This document shows, in pieces, positions 1-7,796 of a stretch of 64,000 nucleotides of DNA; the first letter of the stretch is position 1; every line of letters begins with the position of its first letter. Made by a program: the position numbers and the translations under genes. This DNA comes from an uncultured Lachnospiraceae bacterium. GTDB lineage: Bacteria; Bacillota; Clostridia; Lachnospirales; Lachnospiraceae. A model generated the notes under the pieces. That model saw only the letters and a program-made list of their open reading frames with translations. It was not told the DNA's origin and did no database searches. The stretch spans positions 1 through 64,000 of the forward strand of contig CAJUNR010000016.1 in NCBI GenBank assembly GCA_910587765.1, in the 5' to 3' direction.

Positions 1-603
1 CCTATGCCCGACAGGGGATTGATAAAATCCCCACCGTCCACATGGGGCCAGCCGACTGCCAGATGGAGAAGAAGGGAATCCAGACCAACATCGGTAACCT
101 GAACCGGGACATCAGAGCCGCCAACTCCCTTATGCAGTCCATCCGCCAGATGGTACGCCATTTAAAGGCTGGATTGCCGATTTAAAGGAAAAAAGGCCGT
201 GCTGCTGGAAGCGTTGGAGCAGGCCAGGGAACCGACACTCCCGGAGCTGCTTTTTCAGTATCTGGAACTGCGGGGCGGGGAACGTGCCGACTGGACTTCC
301 AGAGGGAAGCTGAAAGGAACCGTTGCCGACTGCAATAAAGTGCAGACAGCTATGGATTTCCTGCGGAAAAAAGGAATCTCCACCGTGGGGAGTCTTGACA
401 CCCGGCTGGACGAAATCAGCAAGACCGCCGTTTCCGCCATGGGGAGCATGAAAAAAAGAGAGAAGCGTATTAAAACCATCAACATCATGCTGTCCTACAT
501 TGACAAATACGAAGCGAACAAGCCAGTCCATGCAGAGTATACCGCCATCCGGTATTTGAAAGCCAACCTGAAAGGCAACTCCTACTCCCGTAAAGATTTA
601 TAG
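1..603 (+). pseudogene. MobA/MobL-type relaxase, C-terminal remnant with frameshifts
   Basis: Reading frame 3 from the window edge gives a peptide ending at a stop near 183 (it contains IDKIPTVHMGP and NIGNLNRDIRAAN). The same protein resumes in another frame at about 170 and in a third from about 196 to the stop at 603 (LLFQYLELRG, ADWTSRGKLKGTVAD, KPVHAEYTAIRY). Single-base deletions near 165-169 and in the A-run at 189-194 explain both frame changes. From memory of clostridial mobilisation relaxases, this is the region after the nicking domain, the part near PVHAEYTAIRY is shortened, and the stop at 601-603 is premature. The catalytic N-terminus lies outside the window, so its state is unknown. 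I infer a dead gene from a lost mobilisable or conjugative element. The frame breaks are seen directly; the family assignment rests on recalled similarity. Confidence 0.72.
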
Positions 604-667
604 CAATCCAAAATAATACCGCACCTACTTGACATAAGGTTTATGATAGAGTCAAGAGGTGATTATT

Positions 668-1205
668 ATGCTTAATAACGAAACACGCAAACTACTCATT
701 GATGCATGGAATAAAACTCACAATGCAAAAGAAATCGCAGAATACTTTTCTGTGAATACCAGCACTGTTTACCGCCTGGAAAAAAGAATGCGGGAAACCG
801 GATCTGTGGAAACCAGCGTGTCTTTACGTGGACGGAAGCCAGCCCTGACCCAGACGGATATTCAGGATATTGACCGGCTGATACAGGAGCAGTCGGATAT
901 CACAATCCATGAAATACGGGAAAAACTCCAGTTACAGGTTAGTGATGAAACTGTCCGCAAGGCCGTTGTGAAACTCGGATACGTTTACAAAAAGAAGTCG
1001 CTCCACGCTTCGGAACAGGAGCGTCCCCGATGTCAGGGCCAAAAGGGAAGCGTGGAAAAAACATATACCGGGGAACGATATCCATCATCTGGTATTTCTG
1101 GATGAAAGCGGGGTCAATACTAATATGGCAAGGCATTATGCACGTTCAAAAACATTTGAAAAACACTTTAATACCCACTTTATCCCCAAAACAAACAGCC
1201 TGTAC
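668..1205 (+). pseudogene. IS630-family transposase, frameshifted and truncated
   Basis: The ATG at 668 follows AAGAGGTG with good spacing and opens a frame with a helix-turn-helix (AKEIAEYFSVNTSTVYRLEKR) and the GRKPALT linker typical of IS630/Tc1-mariner transposases. An extra C in the CCCC run near 1024-1027 shifts the frame. Deleting it would restore RAKREAW..., then LVFLDESGVNTNMARHYARS, which carries the Asp-Glu of the DDE core. The second half is readable to about 1200 and is then lost against the 3' end of the minus-strand MFS gene, so the last catalytic acidic residue is missing. No terminal inverted repeats were found. It is adjacent to the relaxase remnant, so both may derive from one decayed element. 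The exact right boundary (1160-1215) is uncertain. Confidence 0.8.
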
Positions 1206-1214
1206 AGCGGAGTG

Positions 1215-2447
1215 TTACTCTTCCAGTCCTCTGAAAAAGCCTGCGGAGAACAGTCCCGTCAGGCATACCACGGCTCCAGTGGGAATCAGCACCAGAGAAA
1301 CCGCCCCGCGAAATCCATCGAACAGAAAACCGTAGACGATCTGTCCGGCCGGCTGGGCGCACATGGTGATCGCCGACGTATAGGCCATGACCTTCCCGAT
1401 CAGATGATCCGGCGTATTCTGCTGAATCATGGACACCGCAAAAACAGAAAAAATACTGATCGCGGCCTGCATACCGCAGAAGGCAAGAACGCTCACGGCA
1501 TATCTGACGACCGCGCCGAACGGGCAGAGAAACACGATCCCGGCGGGAAGGATGCAGGCGCCGATCGCCGCCAGTACATACGATAAGCCGCCCGCTTTCA
1601 GCTTCCCCGTGAGAAACCCCGCGGCAGCGCTCCCCAAAATAGTCGCAACCGCCAGCGCGCTCTCCGCCCCGCCGTAATATTTCGCGTCCAGCCCGAGAAC
1701 CGTCCGCACAAGAAAAGGAAGGCCTACCAGCGCCGCCCCCATGACAAAGAAACGGGAAAACGCCGCCAGAAACAGCAGCTTTACAATCCCGGTCCGCTCC
1801 TCCCTCAGAAAGCGAACGCTACTGAAAAAGTCCTCTTTTACCATGGACAGAACCGTTCCCTCGAAAACCCCGGCCGAACGTTCCAGTTTGATAAAGCATT
1901 CAAAAAATGCTGTAATCCAGAAAAATACGACGCTTGCGTACATCACAGGCTTCAACCCCAGCGCCGCATAGAGAATCCCGCCCAGAAGAGGCGCGGTCAG
2001 ATAAGAAACAGACGCCACCTGATTCACAACCGCGTTTCCCCTGATCACATAATCGCCCGACAGCATCTGCGGGATACACGCCTGCACCGTCGGCGTCTCA
2101 AACGCGCCGAGAACAGAGGGAACGAAAAGCAGCGCTCCGATCACCGCTACGGCATTTTTCTCCGACAGACAGACTGCCGCGCATAACACAGCCAATCCTG
2201 TCAGCGTATCCAGCGCCGCCATCAGATTTCTCCGGTCCGCCCGATCCGCAAGGATGCCGCCAAGCGGCGACAGCAGGATCGCAGGAACCGCGGCCGCCGA
2301 CAAAATACCCGCGAACACAGCCGCCGAACCGATCGCTTCCAACACATACATGGACAGCGCCAGGCGCAGGATATAATTGCCGAACAAGGAGCTGGCCTGA
2401 CCCAGCACAAGGAGGGTAAAATTCTTCGTAAACAGCCTCTGTCCCAT
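1215..2447 (-). CDS. MFS transporter (multidrug/macrolide-efflux type)
   Basis: This 410-residue membrane protein has about 12 hydrophobic segments and the MFS loop 2-3 signature GGILADRADRRN near residues 62-73. It belongs to the single-component drug or siderophore exporter type (MFS_3, EntS/Mef-like). The start ATG is preceded by GGAGGAG. It begins 3 bp after the stop of the TetR gene, so the two are almost certainly one transcript. The operator upstream of that pair would make expression inducible by a TetR ligand. The likely role is proton-driven efflux of a toxic small molecule at the cytoplasmic membrane; the substrate cannot be read from sequence. Its 3' end abuts IS630 debris but the length is normal, so it looks intact. 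Confidence 0.85.
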   Translation of the reverse strand: MGQRLFTKNFTLLVLGQASSLFGNYILRLALSMYVLEAIGSAAVFAGILSAAAVPAILLSPLGGILADRADRRNLMAALDTLTGLAVLCAAVCLSEKNAVAVIGALLFVPSVLGAFETPTVQACIPQMLSGDYVIRGNAVVNQVASVSYLTAPLLGGILYAALGLKPVMYASVVFFWITAFFECFIKLERSAGVFEGTVLSMVKEDFFSSVRFLREERTGIVKLLFLAAFSRFFVMGAALVGLPFLVRTVLGLDAKYYGGAESALAVATILGSAAAGFLTGKLKAGGLSYVLAAIGACILPAGIVFLCPFGAVVRYAVSVLAFCGMQAAISIFSVFAVSMIQQNTPDHLIGKVMAYTSAITMCAQPAGQIVYGFLFDGFRGAVSLVLIPTGAVVCLTGLFSAGFFRGLEE

Positions 2448-2450
2448 CTG

Positions 2451-3104
2451 TTACTCCTCCCCCTCTTTCCGGCAGTTTCCCAGGATTCTCTGCGTCCTTC
2501 CATACATCTCCTCGTCTATAATCGGAAGCCCCATGGCCGAAAGAACCTCCGCAATAAACCGGCATTTGCGCCGGATTCCTTCCGCGTCGGCCGGAAATAC
2601 CGACGGCAGCAGCCAGAAATTGACAAGCGGAAGCAGCTCGGAAAGTTCCCGGGCATATTTTGTCTGAATCGAACCGTCAAGCCTCCCTTCCTCAATCAGT
2701 TCAAACCACAGAGGGGTCAGCACCCGCCGGTTCGCCTCCACCGCGGCCGCGAGAATGCGCGGATCCTTGAGGACGGGAACCGCCTGCGTACTCAGCGCCT
2801 CCCGCTCTCCGTCCGCCCGGTCGAACGCCAGCACTTCCCGGATCTTCTGCAGTCCGTTTAAGTCCGAACGCCTCCTGACCGCCTCAAACGGATTGTTTTC
2901 CAAAAACATCCGTTCCCCCAAGGCATGCATGACCTCTTCCTTACTTTCAAAAAAACGGTAAAACATCCCTTTGGCCCCGCCCGCCAGCTCCATGATATCC
3001 GCAATGGCGGTTTCCTCATAACCTTTGGACAAAAATAATTCCTTCGCCGCGTCCAGAATCTCTCTCTTCCACTGTTCCGGCGCCTTTTTTACTGGTCTTG
3101 CCAC
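2451..3104 (-). CDS. TetR/AcrR family transcriptional regulator
   Basis: This is a 217-residue regulator. Residues about 12-58 form the TetR helix-turn-helix: REILDAAKELFLSKGYEETA, then IADIMELAGGAKGMFYRFFESKEE. The rest is a divergent helical ligand domain. The start is a GTG after GGAAGG (3104), which places the HTH at the usual distance from the N-terminus. It is the first gene of a two-gene unit with the MFS exporter. A perfect 27-bp palindrome lies between its promoter and its start, the classic arrangement for autorepression relieved by an efflux substrate. Family call is firm; ligand unknown. Confidence 0.9.
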   Translation of the reverse strand: MARPVKKAPEQWKREILDAAKELFLSKGYEETAIADIMELAGGAKGMFYRFFESKEEVMHALGERMFLENNPFEAVRRRSDLNGLQKIREVLAFDRADGEREALSTQAVPVLKDPRILAAAVEANRRVLTPLWFELIEEGRLDGSIQTKYARELSELLPLVNFWLLPSVFPADAEGIRRKCRFIAEVLSAMGLPIIDEEMYGRTQRILGNCRKEGEE

Positions 3105-3123
3105 GCTGTTCCTTCCCCCTTTT

Positions 3124-3178
3124 TAGTTATTGACTTCAAGTCAATAACTATTATACAAGAAGCCAGGGGAAGTGTCAA
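3124..3178 (-). promoter_or_regulatory. Consensus promoter with 27-bp palindromic operator for the tetR-MFS unit
   Basis: On the minus strand, TTGACA (3173-3178), a 17-nt spacer and TATAAT (3150-3155) form a perfect sigma-A promoter. From 3150 down to 3124 runs a perfect inverted repeat of 13+13 bases around one central base (arm TAGTTATTGACTT at 3124-3136, matching arm 3138-3150). It covers the end of the -10 and the transcription start, so a TetR dimer bound there would block initiation. TetR-family control is inference from position. Confidence 0.85.
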
Positions 3179-3219
3179 GCGGCGGATTCGGAAACCCGTT
3201 CAACAACACTGATTTACTT

Positions 3220-3975
3220 TTATATCATCGCAATAAAATCGCAAATGATTTCCGCAGCTTCTTCCGCATTCGTCGCAATGGCCGGATGTCCTCCGTGTTC
3301 GAATATCCGGATTGACGCGTCAGGGATGAAGGCTGCCATTTTTCTGTATTCCTGCTCAAGATTTTCTCTGCACATTTCATCTTCCCGGCTGCCTGTGAAC
3401 AAAACAGGGACTTTCATCTCTGTTAACGGCTTCTGAAATAACGGGCGTTTTTCTCTTGCGCACTGCAGCAGAGCTTTGGTATCAAGGTCAATCACCGTTT
3501 CCCAGTCTGTGCCCTGGCACCATTCATAAAACCATCTTGACTGTATATTTGCTTTTGCCGCTTTTCTCTCGGATAAAAGGCGGTCAGAAAAATTTTCATT
3601 AAGAGTTCGTCCGTCAAAGCTGTCTGCAATCACTGCATAAAATAAATCCGGACGCTCCAACGCTGCGTTGACGGCAGCCCACGCACCGCCGCTTGTTCCA
3701 ACAAGCGCAGCCTTTCCGCACTGTAAGTATTCAACAAGTGCAATCGTTTGCAAAGCCTCATCATACCACATATCCGCCGAAAACTTCTCCACTCTGTCGG
3801 ACTGTCCGTTTCCCAGAAAATCAATCAAAATACATCGGAATTTTTCAGCATACAACGGTATAAGAAGTTCAAACATTTTAGACGAAGCCGTATTTCCGTG
3901 CAGGAAAACAATCGGCCTGCCCTGCCCATACTCGGTAAAATAAACCGATTTCCCCTCATATTCAAAATACGCCAT
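3220..3975 (-). CDS. Alpha/beta-fold hydrolase
   Basis: The 251-residue protein shows the alpha/beta-hydrolase layout: oxyanion loop HGNTASSKMF near residues 26-35, nucleophile elbow GTSGG with Ser about residue 94, an acidic residue in GSREDEM near 198, and His in HGGHPA near 230. There is no signal peptide, so it is cytoplasmic. The start follows AAGGGGGAAG. Neither neighbour suggests a substrate, and the 27-bp palindrome upstream belongs to the next unit. Codon use here is more A/T-rich than in flanking genes, as it is in the antitoxin region that follows, hinting at acquired DNA. Esterase, lactonase or haloperoxidase-type activity are all possible. Confidence 0.85.
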   Translation of the reverse strand: MAYFEYEGKSVYFTEYGQGRPIVFLHGNTASSKMFELLIPLYAEKFRCILIDFLGNGQSDRVEKFSADMWYDEALQTIALVEYLQCGKAALVGTSGGAWAAVNAALERPDLFYAVIADSFDGRTLNENFSDRLLSERKAAKANIQSRWFYEWCQGTDWETVIDLDTKALLQCAREKRPLFQKPLTEMKVPVLFTGSREDEMCRENLEQEYRKMAAFIPDASIRIFEHGGHPAIATNAEEAAEIICDFIAMI

Positions 3976-4069
3976 TACTCTTACTTCCCCCTTTCCGGTT
4001 ACGGTTTTCTTTATTCAGACTCTTTTTTACGTTTTCGTTTTCTCACTATATGGAGCGGGTGCTCAATAG

Positions 4070-4342
4070 ATGTGCAATATGGCTACATTACAAATCCGTA
4101 TTGATGACACTTTAAAAAAACAGGCAGATACATTATTTTCCAGTCTGGGATTGGATACATCAATCGCAATTCGCATTTTTTTAAACGCAGCTATTGAAAA
4201 TGCAGGGATTCCTTTTTCTGTACAACATAAGTCCATTCCTTATTCGCTTCAAGAGGTCGTCTACGATACCAGATTTCAAAGAAATCTTCATGGTCCTTTT
4301 GACAATGCCGAAGATGCGGTTGCCTCCATGCTGGAGGATTAA
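4070..4342 (+). CDS. RelB/DinJ-family antitoxin
   Basis: This small protein has the ribbon-helix-helix start of DinJ antitoxins (MATLQIRIDDTLKKQADTLF) followed by the helix with GLDTSIAIRIFLNAAIENAGIPF. The C-terminal half would neutralise a YafQ/RelE-type toxin. Two in-frame starts exist, ATG 4070 (MCNMAT) and ATG 4079 (MATLQ). The second matches the usual family N-terminus; the nearest GGAG lies at 4052-4055, which favours the first. The stop (4340-4342) is 3 bp before the start of a toxin gene that is cut short after 22 codons, leaving an apparently intact antitoxin without a working partner. Confidence 0.88.
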   Translation: MCNMATLQIRIDDTLKKQADTLFSSLGLDTSIAIRIFLNAAIENAGIPFSVQHKSIPYSLQEVVYDTRFQRNLHGPFDNAEDAVASMLED

Positions 4343-4345
4343 CTT

Positions 4346-4414
4346 ATGTATAGAATTGTTTATACCAATCGTATGAAAAAAGAGGCCAAACTGATGAAAT
4401 TTTCGCTCGGTTAA
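4346..4414 (+). pseudogene. YafQ/RelE-type toxin, truncated to 22 codons
   Basis: An ATG immediately after the antitoxin opens a frame reading MYRIVYTNRMKKEAKLMKF and two more residues before TAA at 4412-4414. The first 18 residues fit the N-terminus of YafQ-family mRNA interferases. The remaining roughly 70 residues, including the catalytic histidines, are absent, and no continuation was found in the next 35 bp before the convergent gene ends at 4450. I read this as a deletion scar. Too short for routine gene callers. The similarity is recalled, not computed. Confidence 0.65.
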
Positions 4415-4449
4415 TATTTTTTCATTGAATCTCTCTCATTCAGCAATTA

Positions 4450-5442
4450 TCATTCGTCCGGCACTAATTGAAATTCTTTAAGGAAATCTTTATATTCCTG
4501 TTCCAGCAGCTTCCCATAAGGATCACCCATGGCATTCGCCGCCGCAATCCCCTTGATATATAAATTTCCGTACCGGCTTGACTGCGGCACCTTCTGAAGT
4601 TCCGCCCTGGCCCAGTCCCACAGACCGGCCGCTGCCTCCGCATCATTTGCCGCAACTTCAAAACAGGCTTCCAGAAAATCCCTGAACAGCCGCAGCGTTC
4701 TGATCTGTCCGTAATCCGCGGTTTCTATAACCTTTTTACAGAGGCGCCGCGCTTTCTCATAATCGCCCATATGCAAGTGATGCCGGATCAGGTTTTTGTA
4801 CCCGGAAAAAATCTCTCGCGCACTGCTGTTTTCCGCCGAGAGGAGCTCTGCCAGTTGTTCCTGATAGAGCCTTTCATTTTCCTCATCCCTTCCCAGAAAT
4901 GTATTGAAATCAATCCGTGTCCTGCGGTTGGAAGCGGACCATTCTGCGGTATCTTTTATCCACTGATCCACCAGACGTTCCATCACATCTTTGTATTTCA
5001 TTTCCATGCACAAATAGATACCGTCCAGCAGGCTGCTGCCCGCCAGATCCTCCTCCATTTCTCCATCCGGGTCATAGCCGCAGGCACAGTCAAAATTCGC
5101 GTTCTTCCCCCGCTTCAGCAAATCGGTATATTTGCCGTCCGTATTGTACTTTCTGATCAGATGCGTCAGCACCTGCAGCGTACTCCCGATCCCCTGGAAT
5201 GAATTGCGCTCTCTGTCTTTCAGTTCTTCGCCAAAGAGATAGACGACCGTCTCTTCATCCTCAATATGGCAGTAGAGCAGATAATACGCCAGCCGCAGGC
5301 GGTTCGTATAATTCTCATCATCCGTACCCCATTTTCCGTTCTGAAATTCCTTATAGCAGACTGCGCTGTCATCTCCCTCTTTCAAGGCTTGATAGACCGC
5401 CTGCTGCTCTTTTATTTTGGATTTTAACTGTTCCATCCACAT
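4450..5442 (-). CDS. Hypothetical helical repeat-like protein, 330 residues
   Basis: I do not recognise the family. The sequence is acidic and predicted all-helical, with segments such as RHHLHMGDYEKARRLCKKVIETADY that resemble single TPR units. It has no signal peptide and no membrane segment, so it is probably cytoplasmic. Cysteines at CACGY (about residue 117) are not arranged as a clear metal site. Two adjacent ATGs (MWM) are possible starts; the ribosome site is weak (AGGTGTCG). It stands alone, convergent with the toxin-antitoxin remnant. A protein-protein interaction role is the most that can be guessed. Confidence 0.7.
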   Translation of the reverse strand: MWMEQLKSKIKEQQAVYQALKEGDDSAVCYKEFQNGKWGTDDENYTNRLRLAYYLLYCHIEDEETVVYLFGEELKDRERNSFQGIGSTLQVLTHLIRKYNTDGKYTDLLKRGKNANFDCACGYDPDGEMEEDLAGSSLLDGIYLCMEMKYKDVMERLVDQWIKDTAEWSASNRRTRIDFNTFLGRDEENERLYQEQLAELLSAENSSAREIFSGYKNLIRHHLHMGDYEKARRLCKKVIETADYGQIRTLRLFRDFLEACFEVAANDAEAAAGLWDWARAELQKVPQSSRYGNLYIKGIAAANAMGDPYGKLLEQEYKDFLKEFQLVPDE

Positions 5443-5694
5443 AACGACACCTGAGCAATCCTTTCCGACATTTTGTTTTCCACCCGAAACGGGAACGGCC
5501 TGAAAGCGTCCGTGTTCCCGGCAAGAGGACGATTTACCGCATCATGTTCCATAAAACGGGCTCTTTTCTCCTATGATTTTTATTTTAGCATATCTACTTC
5601 TGATAAGCTATATTTTTCGTTAAAACGCCTGCAGCGCCCGTGTGCATAAAAACAAGGAGTCCACCAGACAACTTCGATGAACTCCTTATTTCCA

Positions 5695-6459
5695 TCACAG
5701 AAACAGCTCGCATTCTTTCCTGTCAGAACAGACTTTTTTCATTGCCAGCGACGCGGCCGCCACCATTCCGGCATTGACTTTTCTGGCAGAAACAGGGCAC
5801 TGTACGACACAGCGCATACAGGAAATGCACCGATCCGCATCCGCTTTTTTGAGGTTGCCCCGGTCAATGGCCTGCACCGGACACTGCTCCGCGCACAACC
5901 CGCAGCCCGTACAGTCTTTTGTGGCCTTCGGAACCAGGCCGACGCCGCCGAATTTTTTATAAGGCCGATTGCCCGGTATGTGCGGCGCATCCTCCGGCCT
6001 CCCGGCTTTTATCTTTTCGAGAATTTTTTTCGCAGCGTCTCTTAATTGCTGCGCGTCTTTCTCATCCGGCCGCCCGGCCGCGAACTGATGTATAATGGAA
6101 TGTTCGGCCACGGCAGCGACGGCCGCCGCCGGAACGAAACCGCATTTTTCCGCGAGATCCGCCATTTCAATCAGGGTATCCTCATAAGCACGGTTCCCAT
6201 ACACGCACAACAGCACGCATTTTGCCGAATTGCCGCGGATCTGCGACAATCTTTCCGCCGCGGCCGCGGGCACGCGTCCCCCGTAGGACGGCAGCGCGAG
6301 CAATACCGCATCCTCCGGAGCGAAACTGCATTTTGAGAAATCACAAGCCGGGTCACACAGATCCACGATTTCCACGGAACTGCTCCATTCCGACGTCATG
6401 ATCTCCGCGGTGCGTCTGGTCCCTCCCGTCGGACTGAAAATGATCTGTACATAGTTCAT
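5695..6459 (-). CDS. EFR1-family flavodoxin-ferredoxin fusion
   Basis: 254 residues. The N-terminus is a flavodoxin-like FMN domain (FSPTGGTRRTA phosphate loop near residue 9). The C-terminal third carries two 4Fe-4S ferredoxin motifs, CTGCGLCAEQCP and CISCMRCVVQCP. The architecture matches the EFR1 family of putative electron-transfer proteins in anaerobes, where electrons could pass between flavin and two clusters. GAGGAG precedes the ATG. It is the last gene of a redox unit with a carboxymuconolactone decarboxylase-like protein and a flavodoxin. The physiological partner is unknown. Confidence 0.88.
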   Translation of the reverse strand: MNYVQIIFSPTGGTRRTAEIMTSEWSSSVEIVDLCDPACDFSKCSFAPEDAVLLALPSYGGRVPAAAAERLSQIRGNSAKCVLLCVYGNRAYEDTLIEMADLAEKCGFVPAAAVAAVAEHSIIHQFAAGRPDEKDAQQLRDAAKKILEKIKAGRPEDAPHIPGNRPYKKFGGVGLVPKATKDCTGCGLCAEQCPVQAIDRGNLKKADADRCISCMRCVVQCPVSARKVNAGMVAAASLAMKKVCSDRKECELFL

Positions 6460-6489
6460 GCTCCATCTCCTCTGTTGTAATTTCCGTCT

Positions 6490-6843
6490 TTACATCTCAT
6501 CGGCGGAAACATCCGCTGGCATCTCTTCCGTCCAGACTTCTTTCGCCATCTTAAACGCTGCCCATGCCTTCGGCCATCCTGCGTAGAAGGCCGCGTGAGT
6601 TAAAATCTCGGCGATTTCCTCTTTCGTAATGCCGTTATTTTTCGCACTCTGCAGATGATATTGGAACGAAGAGTCCACCAGTCCCTGCGCCATCAGCGAT
6701 ACGACCGTCACAAGGGAACGGTCTCTCAACGAAAGCTTTTCTTCCCTGTTCCACACCTCGCCAAACAAAACATCATCGTTTAACTGTGCAAATTTGGGGG
6801 CAAACGTCCCCAACTGATCTCTTCCCGCCGTCTGCTTTACCAT
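6490..6843 (-). CDS. Carboxymuconolactone decarboxylase-family protein
   Basis: This is a 117-residue all-alpha protein of the CMD/AhpD-like family: RDRSLVTVVSLMAQG, then the helix with HLQSAKNNGITKEEIAEILTHAAFYAGWPKAWAA. The CxxC of peroxidase-type AhpD proteins is missing, so an alkylhydroperoxidase role is unlikely. It sits 12 bp after the flavodoxin gene with an AGGAGG site overlapping the gap, and 30 bp before the EFR1 gene. In anaerobes such trios are often under a single redox- or quinone-sensing regulator. The reaction is not predictable from the sequence. Confidence 0.85.
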   Translation of the reverse strand: MVKQTAGRDQLGTFAPKFAQLNDDVLFGEVWNREEKLSLRDRSLVTVVSLMAQGLVDSSFQYHLQSAKNNGITKEEIAEILTHAAFYAGWPKAWAAFKMAKEVWTEEMPADVSADEM

Positions 6844-6855
6844 GATCTCATCCTC

Positions 6856-7335
6856 CTATTTTTCAAAACTGTCCGCCCATTTTTTCAGCGCCGTTTCCTC
6901 CAGCTTTCCGTTCAAAAGCTTTCCGTTCCTGACCGTCGCCGACGGTACGATCTCCTGCAGGGTTTCCGCCGTTTTTCCAAGCCCGCTGCCGCCGGAAGTG
7001 GCAAAAGGCACAATAATTTTTCCGCTGAAGTCATAGGACTCGAGAAAGGTTCTGATAATAGCCGGCGCCGTATACCACCACACCGGAAATCCCACAAAAA
7101 TCACATCGTGTCCCGCGATATCCGCCGAAGTATCCGCCAATGCCGGACGGGAAGACGGATCGTTCATCTCCACACTGCTGCGGCTCTTTTTGTTCATCCA
7201 GTCCAAATCCGCGCTGGTGTATGGGGTCTGGGGTCTGATTTCATACAAATCTGCGCCGCAAACCTCCGCCAGTTTCTTCGCCGCCCCTGCGGTCACGCCG
7301 CCTGCGCTGAAATACGCTACCATTTTTTTACTCAT
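6856..7335 (-). CDS. Flavodoxin
   Basis: About 159 residues. I chose ATG 7335 because AGGAGGT lies 7 nt upstream; the upstream in-frame start at 7368 has no ribosome site. The protein begins MSKKMVAYFSAGG, with the FMN-phosphate loop near residues 9-15, and continues with FVGFPVWWYTAPAIIRTFLE (flavin-stacking tryptophan/tyrosine region) and PFATSGGSGLGKT (second flavin loop). It resembles the YgiN/flavodoxin_4 group of NAD(P)H-quinone or flavodoxin-like reductases. First gene of the three-gene redox unit and directly behind a strong promoter with two operators. Confidence 0.88.
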   Translation of the reverse strand: MSKKMVAYFSAGGVTAGAAKKLAEVCGADLYEIRPQTPYTSADLDWMNKKSRSSVEMNDPSSRPALADTSADIAGHDVIFVGFPVWWYTAPAIIRTFLESYDFSGKIIVPFATSGGSGLGKTAETLQEIVPSATVRNGKLLNGKLEETALKKWADSFEK

Positions 7336-7405
7336 ACCTGTACCTCCTGTAAAATCATCGGTTACCATGGGAATCCAAACATTGTTTCCTCTTCACGTCT
7401 TATTC

Positions 7406-7455
7406 TGACATAATGTCAATATCTATATTATAGCTTTTCTCTGACATCGTGTCAA
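7406..7455 (-). promoter_or_regulatory. Promoter flanked by twin palindromic operators, flavodoxin operon
   Basis: On the minus strand TTGACA (7450-7455), a 17-nt spacer and TATAAT (7427-7432) form a consensus promoter. Two related palindromes bracket it: TGACATCGTGTCA (7442-7454) overlaps the -35, and TGACATAATGTCA (7406-7418) lies just past the -10. Both share TGACAT...TGTCAATAT. Spacing between centres is 36 bp, about 3.4 helix turns. The repressor is not encoded next door. A redox- or quinone-sensing TetR, MarR or HxlR protein is plausible. Confidence 0.82.
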
Positions 7456-7496
7456 TATATTTTTATTATTTCATTTATCAGGATGAAACTACAGGT

Positions 7497-7742
7497 TAGT
7501 TTTCACACCAACGCTGGTTTCAGCCTGATGCGGGCAGATTTTCCTGAAAGACCCATTGAAGGGCGCCGGTCCTTAGGCGCGGTCTTTCACGCGCCTTAAT
7601 ACCCCAAGGGCATAAATACCCCAAGGGCATAAATACCGCTGCGTCCCTTCATTAAGTACCCATGGGGCATAAACGCGAGCGGGGTCTGGAAGGATGATCT
7701 GCCCGCAACAGGCGTCCGGGCGGTGTAGATGTGAAAAGTAAC
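7497..7742. repeat. Large nested palindromic repeat, copy A
   Basis: This fills most of the gap between the flavodoxin and ZIP genes. The outer arms are TTTTCACAC (about 7499) against GTGAAAA (7731-7737). The next layer is GCGGGCAGAT (7530-7539) against ATCTGCCCGC (7697-7706), then AGACCC/GGGTCT, TTGAAGGG/CCCTTCA and an inner GGCGC/GCGCC hairpin. The core (7533-7705) matches copies at 25.4 and 35.0 kb. Copy A alone has extra units of the form TACCCCAAGGGCATAAA: two in tandem at 7610-7640 and a relative near 7657-7672. TACAGG occurs on both outer sides (7490-7495 and 7746-7751). Confidence 0.85.
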
Positions 7743-7796
7743 AAATACAGGGGGAAAGACAGAAACGGCGCTGTCCCCGAAGTATGTGCGGAAAAT

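Noticed and set aside
629..647. TTGACA and TATGAT in front of the transposase as a promoter
   Set aside because: Only about 7 bp separate the two boxes, far from the needed 16-18.
5443..5694. RNA gene or riboswitch in the 250-bp gap before the EFR1 gene
   Set aside because: Only a weak AAGGAGT/ACTCCTT pair with a 22-nt loop was found; no known RNA pattern.
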